Assembly (NCBI GenBank): GCA_002363095.1
Contig: DEWC01000030.1
Coordinates: 1-9,387 of the forward strand
Source of the DNA: Ruminococcaceae bacterium UBA3220
Lineage (GTDB): Bacteria > Bacillota > Clostridia > Oscillospirales > Acutalibacteraceae
Length of the DNA: 9,387 bases
Direction of reading: 5' to 3'
Shown: in pieces, positions 5,727 through 9,387 of the stretch
Layout: each line of letters begins with the position of its first letter
How positions within the stretch are numbered: position 1 is the first letter of the stretch
The notes under the pieces: generated by a model
The model's database searches: none
Told to the model about the DNA's origin: nothing
Seen by the model: the letters and a program-made list of their open reading frames with translations, nothing else
Program-made: the position numbers and the translations under genes

Positions 5727-7433
5727 TCAAGGGGTTACAAACACCGTTTTATAGTCCGTATAAATTACCATTCCGGGTTTTGCGCCCGACGGTTTTTTCA
5801 CAAATTTGATTTTTGTATAATCAACCGGGACATTCGAAGAATTCGCCGCCTTTGAATTCTTTGCGGCAAGTTTGGCAGCAAAAAGAACCGTTTCCTCGTT
5901 CAATTCTTCTCCGTTGGAAAATACAACAACATGTGCGCCGTGAATGTTTTTTGTATGGAACCATACATCGTTTTTGGACGCAAGTTTTGTTGTTATCAAA
6001 TCATTTTGAATATTATTTTTGCCCACGATTATTCTGAATCCCTCGCTGCTCTCGTATTCTTCGAATTTCGGCACGGGACTTTTATTTTTCCTTTTATTGC
6101 CGACATTTTTAATATACCCGGTAATTCTGAGTTCTTCTTTTATCTGGCTTAACTCGGCGGATGTTTGACAGCGGGAAAGGTTATCGAGAACCGTTTCAAG
6201 ATATTCTTTTTCGGTTATGTCATCGGAAATCAAGCCTTCGAGCGTTACGGCAGCCACGCTTCTCTTTTTATATTCCTTAAAATACTTTGAAGCATTGTTC
6301 TGGGCGTTTAATGACGGGTCAAGTTTTATCATAACCGGCGCCAAATTTTCATCATAAAAATTTTGAACGGTAATCACAGCAGCACCCGGATTTATATTTG
6401 AAATATTAGCTTTGATGAGTTCGCCCTTTATTCGAAGTTCTTCGCGGTTTTTTGTGTCTTGAAGTTCCTTTTTTCGATTATTTAGCCTCTTTTCAGTTCT
6501 TGCTATAAGGGTGCTTACAAGCTTTGTGACCTCTCCCGTTATACGGCTTTGCTCTCTGTTTTTAGCCCTTTCAAAGTAAAATGCGTCAAGAAGTTCCGAA
6601 TAAGAATCAAACCGTTTTCCGGTACACAGCCCTTTAAAATGCGTTATTTCCATAAAGGAAAAATCATACGGCACGCCGTCCTTTAAAAGCATAAACGGGG
6701 TTGACTCTGAAAGGCAGGCGCTTTTATAACTGTCAATAGACTCTTTAAGCGCCTTAAAATCCCCGGTTTCTTCCACTCTTACATTAGAAAGTCCTGCCGA
6801 ATATACTATTTCGTCGGCGATAAGAGGCGACATTCCGCCCACCGTTGCCAAGATGGCTTTAGAAAGCTGTGCATCCGGTTTTTCTTTGATTTTTTCAATT
6901 ATAAACCCGGTATCGTTTGTTTTAATATCGTATTTCGGCTGTGATTCCGGATATGAGTACCTCGCGCCCGGCTGAATAAGGCGCTTTTTCGAAAGAATAT
7001 CGCTTCGCTTTAACGCGTCGATGATTTTTCCGCTATGGTCGACCAAAACAAGATTACTTTGATTGCCGATAAGTTCTACAATTATCCGCCTTGTTACCCT
7101 GTCTCCCATCTCATTTGAGGTCTCAAAGCAAAACTCAATAAGCCTTTCAAATCCGCTCTGACTTACGCTAACGAGCCTGGCACCCGAAAAAAATTTACGA
7201 AACAGCATACAAAACATCGGAGGGGTATCGGGGTTTTCGAGCCTCATTTCGGTAAAATGAATTCTTGCCATTCCGCTCTTCACCGAAATAATGAGGCGTT
7301 TAGCAAAGCCTTTTTTTCTGAGCCCCAAAACAATTTCATCATTCGACGGCTGATATATTTTATCAATATGCGACTCGAGCGCTTGTTCAAGTTCTTTTAC
7401 GATTTTACCGGTAAAGTTGCCGTCGAACGCCAT
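5727..7433 (-). CDS. rqcH: Ribosome quality control protein RqcH (NFACT family, Rqc2 homologue; formerly FbpA/YloA)
   Basis: RqcH binds 50S subunits that carry a stalled peptidyl-tRNA and recruits tRNA-Ala to add alanine tails that mark the nascent chain for degradation. Older annotations call it a fibronectin-binding protein. The length of 568 residues matches the family. The N-terminal NFACT-N domain holds the Asp-Arg pair needed for tailing in B. subtilis RqcH, here Asp111-Arg112 in EMGDRVTRR. A helix-hairpin-helix-like segment follows (about 189-215, ATVGGMSPLIADEI). Long charged helices (about 283-345 and 405-440) form the coiled-coil arm. NFACT-R fills the C-terminus, with GKNNIQND (471-478) and DVWFHTKNIHGAHVV (489-503). 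The ATG has GAAGGG 6 nt upstream. Only 2 nt separate it from the trmK stop, so it is co-transcribed. RqcP, its usual partner, is not in the window. Confidence 0.95.
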   Translation of the reverse strand: MAFDGNFTGKIVKELEQALESHIDKIYQPSNDEIVLGLRKKGFAKRLIISVKSGMARIHFTEMRLENPDTPPMFCMLFRKFFSGARLVSVSQSGFERLIEFCFETSNEMGDRVTRRIIVELIGNQSNLVLVDHSGKIIDALKRSDILSKKRLIQPGARYSYPESQPKYDIKTNDTGFIIEKIKEKPDAQLSKAILATVGGMSPLIADEIVYSAGLSNVRVEETGDFKALKESIDSYKSACLSESTPFMLLKDGVPYDFSFMEITHFKGLCTGKRFDSYSELLDAFYFERAKNREQSRITGEVTKLVSTLIARTEKRLNNRKKELQDTKNREELRIKGELIKANISNINPGAAVITVQNFYDENLAPVMIKLDPSLNAQNNASKYFKEYKKRSVAAVTLEGLISDDITEKEYLETVLDNLSRCQTSAELSQIKEELRITGYIKNVGNKRKNKSPVPKFEEYESSEGFRIIVGKNNIQNDLITTKLASKNDVWFHTKNIHGAHVVVFSNGEELNEETVLFAAKLAAKNSKAANSSNVPVDYTKIKFVKKPSGAKPGMVIYTDYKTVFVTP

Positions 7434-7435
7434 TA

Positions 7436-8107
7436 TTATCCCTTCTTTTTGTTCAATATTTCCTGTTTTGCTATTATATTTTCCGAGAGAAAATCCTGCC
7501 TTTTGCCGCTTTTCTCAAGGTCAAAAATGCATTTTTCGATAATAGATAGTTGCTTCTTTATATAGGCCGCGCCGGCCTCGTCTTGAAAATCAAGTTTTCC
7601 TATTCTCTTTTCCGCCGGCGATAAATGCCTGATTTTCCCGTCAAAACGGCAGAGCATAACAGAATAAATCTTCCCGTTTTCACTGACTGCAACTTCCTTT
7701 TCAACCGTGAAGCCGTTTTCCGCAAGATACTCCCTCAGCGTTGAAGCGCCGGTAGTCGGAGAAAGAATGAAATCCGGCTTTTCTTTATAGGGGCAACGGT
7801 CAATTATTCCGCTTATAACATCTCCGCCCATTCCGGCGATAACCACCGCCTGCGCTTTTTCCTGCGGAACCTTTTGCAGCCCGTCGCAAAGTATAAGCTC
7901 GACATTTTTTACACCAAGTCTTTTAAGATTTTTCGAGGCGTTTTCAAGAGGCTTCTTTCGGATATCGGTTGCGGTTACGCTCCTGCAATCACCGCTTAAA
8001 CAAAGTGCCGCAGGGAGATATCCGTGGTCGGTTCCGACATCGCAAACAGATTTACCCTTCGGCACAAAAGATGCAATTATTCTAAGCCTTTCACCAAGCT
8101 CGTTCAT
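7436..8107 (-). CDS. trmK: tRNA (adenine(22)-N1)-methyltransferase TrmK
   Basis: TrmK uses S-adenosylmethionine to methylate N1 of A22 in the D-loop region of bacterial tRNAs; it is common in Gram-positive bacteria. The 223-residue protein opens with the Rossmann-type methyltransferase domain. Motif I is DVGTDHGYLP (23-32), the ribose-binding acid is Asp48 in ATDI, and the family hallmark AGMGG is at 91-95. SPTTGASTLREYL (116-128) stands where many members have QPM.N...LR.WL. The C-terminal part is helical and charged, fitting the coiled coil of the family. The ATG overlaps the stop of the DUF1858 gene as ATGA, and I see no good ribosome binding site upstream, so translation is probably coupled to that gene. 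rqcH starts 2 nt after its stop. Confidence 0.93.
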   Translation of the reverse strand: MNELGERLRIIASFVPKGKSVCDVGTDHGYLPAALCLSGDCRSVTATDIRKKPLENASKNLKRLGVKNVELILCDGLQKVPQEKAQAVVIAGMGGDVISGIIDRCPYKEKPDFILSPTTGASTLREYLAENGFTVEKEVAVSENGKIYSVMLCRFDGKIRHLSPAEKRIGKLDFQDEAGAAYIKKQLSIIEKCIFDLEKSGKRQDFLSENIIAKQEILNKKKG

Positions 8108-8307
8108 TGTTTTGCTTCGAAATGCCTGTTAAGCTCGGCAACAAGGGCATCGCAGTCGGTTCCGTGCGCCATACACGCCGCTTCAACACTCTCATTCCTC
8201 GAATGAGGACAGCCGAGACAATGCATACCTATTGCCATAAAGTATTTTCCTGTTTCAACATCCATATCAAGAATGTCGCCTATAAGCATATCTTTTGTGA
8301 TTTTCAT
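8104..8307 (-). CDS. DUF1858 domain protein, small, four cysteines
   Basis: This 67-residue protein is nearly all one DUF1858 domain, a small helical domain also found at the N-terminus of RIC/ScdA iron-sulfur repair proteins and fused to hybrid-cluster or redox proteins. It shows the family layout: ITKDMLIGDIL at the start, then GMHCLGCPHSRNES (27-40) and AACMAHG (43-49), ending in LNRHFE. The cysteines are at 30, 33, 45 and 52; the CxxC and the third match the family pattern, while Cys52 looks extra. This suggests metal, iron-sulfur or thiol chemistry, but the function of stand-alone members is not established. GGAGG lies 7 nt before the ATG. The gene overlaps the yhaM stop by 1 nt (TAATG) and the trmK start by 4 nt, so all three are probably translated in concert. 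Confidence 0.88.
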   Translation of the reverse strand: MKITKDMLIGDILDMDVETGKYFMAIGMHCLGCPHSRNESVEAACMAHGTDCDALVAELNRHFEAKQ

Positions 8308-9290
8308 TAGTTTTCCTCCGTTGTTATAAGTTTTGTCGAGCCATCAAGGTTAGCCCTTTGATGATTAAACAGTTTACGGTTTTCAAGTGCCCACACGGGA
8401 TGTGAAAATTCGTCCTTTTTAACTCCCGAAAGAGCGTCGCGCATTTCATAAATTCGCGAATCAAGAAGGTCGAGCTCGGATAGAATTTCGGCTTCGATAA
8501 ACATAGGCCTTACGGCGGCGCCGAACTCGGGAACCCCGTGATGAGATAAAATCATATGTTTAATGAGGGTCGTTTTCTCATCAGACACGCCAAGCTTTTC
8601 AGCATATTTTCCGACCTTCTCTGCACCCATTGTGAGGTGCCCGAGCAGATTTCCCTTAACCGAATATCCGGATGCGGTACCGCTCTCGCTCGCAACATAC
8701 TCTTCAAGTTTTGAAATATCGTGAAGCATCGCTCCGGATATCAGAAGGTCTTTATCAATAAAGGAATATATCTCACAAACCCTCTCACACAGTCTTACTA
8801 TGGAAAGAGTATGCATCAAAAGTCCGCCCCTCATGGCGTGGTGAAGTTTATATGCGGCAGGCCAGAAGAGAAGTTTCTCCTTACTATCCTTATAGATTTC
8901 TGTCACAATGAGTTTAAGCTCGCCATCCGCCATATTTTCAGCGATTTTTATAAGCGTATCAAACATTAACTCAGGAGAATACTCGGCGCTCTTTACCAAG
9001 TCCTCAACCGAAATCTCATCGCCCGGCGCGGAATGCCGTATTCTTTCAATCCTGAGTTGGTCGGCACCGTTGTACGGTGAAATAGTACCGCGGATTTTTA
9101 TAACATCGTTAGCCGAAAATTCTCCGTGCTCCGCCTTATTATATTGCCACAGTTTCGCGTTAATTTCGCCCGATTTATCGCCGAGAGTAAAATCAAGATA
9201 TGTGTCGCCTTTTGAAGAGGTCTTAACATCAACCGATTTTACGATGGCAAATCCGTCAACCTTACCGTTATCAAGAACACTGAAATTCAT
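8307..9290 (-). CDS. yhaM: 3'-5' exoribonuclease, YhaM family (OB fold plus HD domain)
   Basis: YhaM-type enzymes trim RNA, and sometimes single-stranded DNA, from the 3' end in Gram-positive bacteria, using Mn2+ or Co2+. The 327-residue protein has an N-terminal OB-fold nucleic-acid-binding domain (about 10-85, with LDFTLGDKSGEINAKLW at 32-48). An HD metal-dependent phosphohydrolase domain (about 155-285) follows. The HD-type residues are His160 (LLMHTLS), His190-Asp191 (AMLHDISK), His218 (LGHLTMG), His250/His251 (LSHHG) and Asp274 (ELDLLDS). The YhaM signature PxxxEAEILSELDLLDSRI is complete (262-280). B. subtilis YhaM is of similar length. The start ATG has AAGGA 10 nt upstream, inside the end of the preceding gene. 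Its stop codon overlaps the DUF1858 start, placing it in the operon with trmK and rqcH. Confidence 0.93.
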   Translation of the reverse strand: MNFSVLDNGKVDGFAIVKSVDVKTSSKGDTYLDFTLGDKSGEINAKLWQYNKAEHGEFSANDVIKIRGTISPYNGADQLRIERIRHSAPGDEISVEDLVKSAEYSPELMFDTLIKIAENMADGELKLIVTEIYKDSKEKLLFWPAAYKLHHAMRGGLLMHTLSIVRLCERVCEIYSFIDKDLLISGAMLHDISKLEEYVASESGTASGYSVKGNLLGHLTMGAEKVGKYAEKLGVSDEKTTLIKHMILSHHGVPEFGAAVRPMFIEAEILSELDLLDSRIYEMRDALSGVKKDEFSHPVWALENRKLFNHQRANLDGSTKLITTEEN

Positions 9291-9296
9291 AAGTTG

Positions 9297-9386
9297 CTAT
9301 TCCTTTACAATGATATTTTCTCTGGCGGGTCCGTTGCTTACATAACAAATCTTAAAGCCTATTTCTTTTTCAATAAATTCAATATA
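9297..9386 (-). CDS. Unidentified protein, C-terminal 29 residues only
   Basis: A minus-strand frame is open from the right edge to a TAG at 9299-9297. It encodes a tail that begins YIEFIEKEIGFKICYV and ends with SNGPARENIIVKE. It has normal coding character, ends 6 nt before the yhaM ATG, and carries the yhaM ribosome binding site, so it is very likely the real upstream gene of the operon. I do not recognise the family from so short a tail. Confidence 0.6.
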   Translation of the reverse strand, partial: YIEFIEKEIGFKICYVSNGPARENIIVKE

Positions 9387-9387
9387 A

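Noticed and set aside
5704..5730. In-frame TTG at 5730 as start of the TIM-barrel gene
   Set aside because: The ATG at 5703 has AGAAGG 6 nt upstream, and the barrel's first strand (KIGIS) begins right after it.
8908..9345. Plus-strand 145-codon frame antisense to yhaM
   Set aside because: The serine-rich composition reflects the complement of yhaM codons; the minus-strand protein has complete OB and HD motifs.

Overview
The window looks like chromosomal DNA from a Gram-positive anaerobe of the class Clostridia (Bacillota), of moderate GC content. This is inferred from the gene families: RqcH, TrmK, a YhaM-type exoribonuclease, a PHP-type (CpsB/YwqE) tyrosine phosphatase, AGGAG-like ribosome binding sites and a near-consensus sigma-A promoter. 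No species can be named from this stretch. It is densely coded, with no gap over about 75 bp, and I see no mobile element, CRISPR array, tRNA or rRNA.

Left part, plus strand (1-1675): the 3' end of dnaK, then dnaJ. A perfect 32-bp palindrome lies between them, and a strong terminator follows dnaJ. That terminator also faces the convergent minus-strand genes, so it separates the chaperone operon from the rest.

Middle part, minus strand (1676-4909), read right to left: a near-consensus promoter (-35 at 4904-4909, -10 at 4881-4886), a fused polysaccharide co-polymerase/tyrosine kinase with a 13-tyrosine tail, an intrinsic terminator, the cognate-type PHP tyrosine phosphatase, and pgeF, which overlaps the phosphatase by 20 nt. 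Together they resemble a regulatory module for exopolysaccharide or capsule chain length, joined to a peptidoglycan-precursor editing enzyme. No glycosyltransferase lies in the window.

Right part, minus strand (4906-9387), read right to left: the tail of an unidentified gene, yhaM, a four-cysteine DUF1858 protein, trmK, rqcH and a xylose-isomerase-like TIM-barrel protein. These are packed with overlaps of 1 and 4 nt and gaps of 2-23 nt, so they are almost certainly one operon. The theme is RNA decay, tRNA modification and rescue of stalled ribosomes. There is no evident terminator before the kinase promoter, so read-through into the envelope module is possible.

Most of this is recognisable housekeeping content. 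The points most worth following are the hairpins placed inside two operons (dnaK/dnaJ and kinase/phosphatase), the phosphatase-pgeF coupling, and the DUF1858 protein wedged between RNA enzymes. I do not see a clearly new defence or mobile system.
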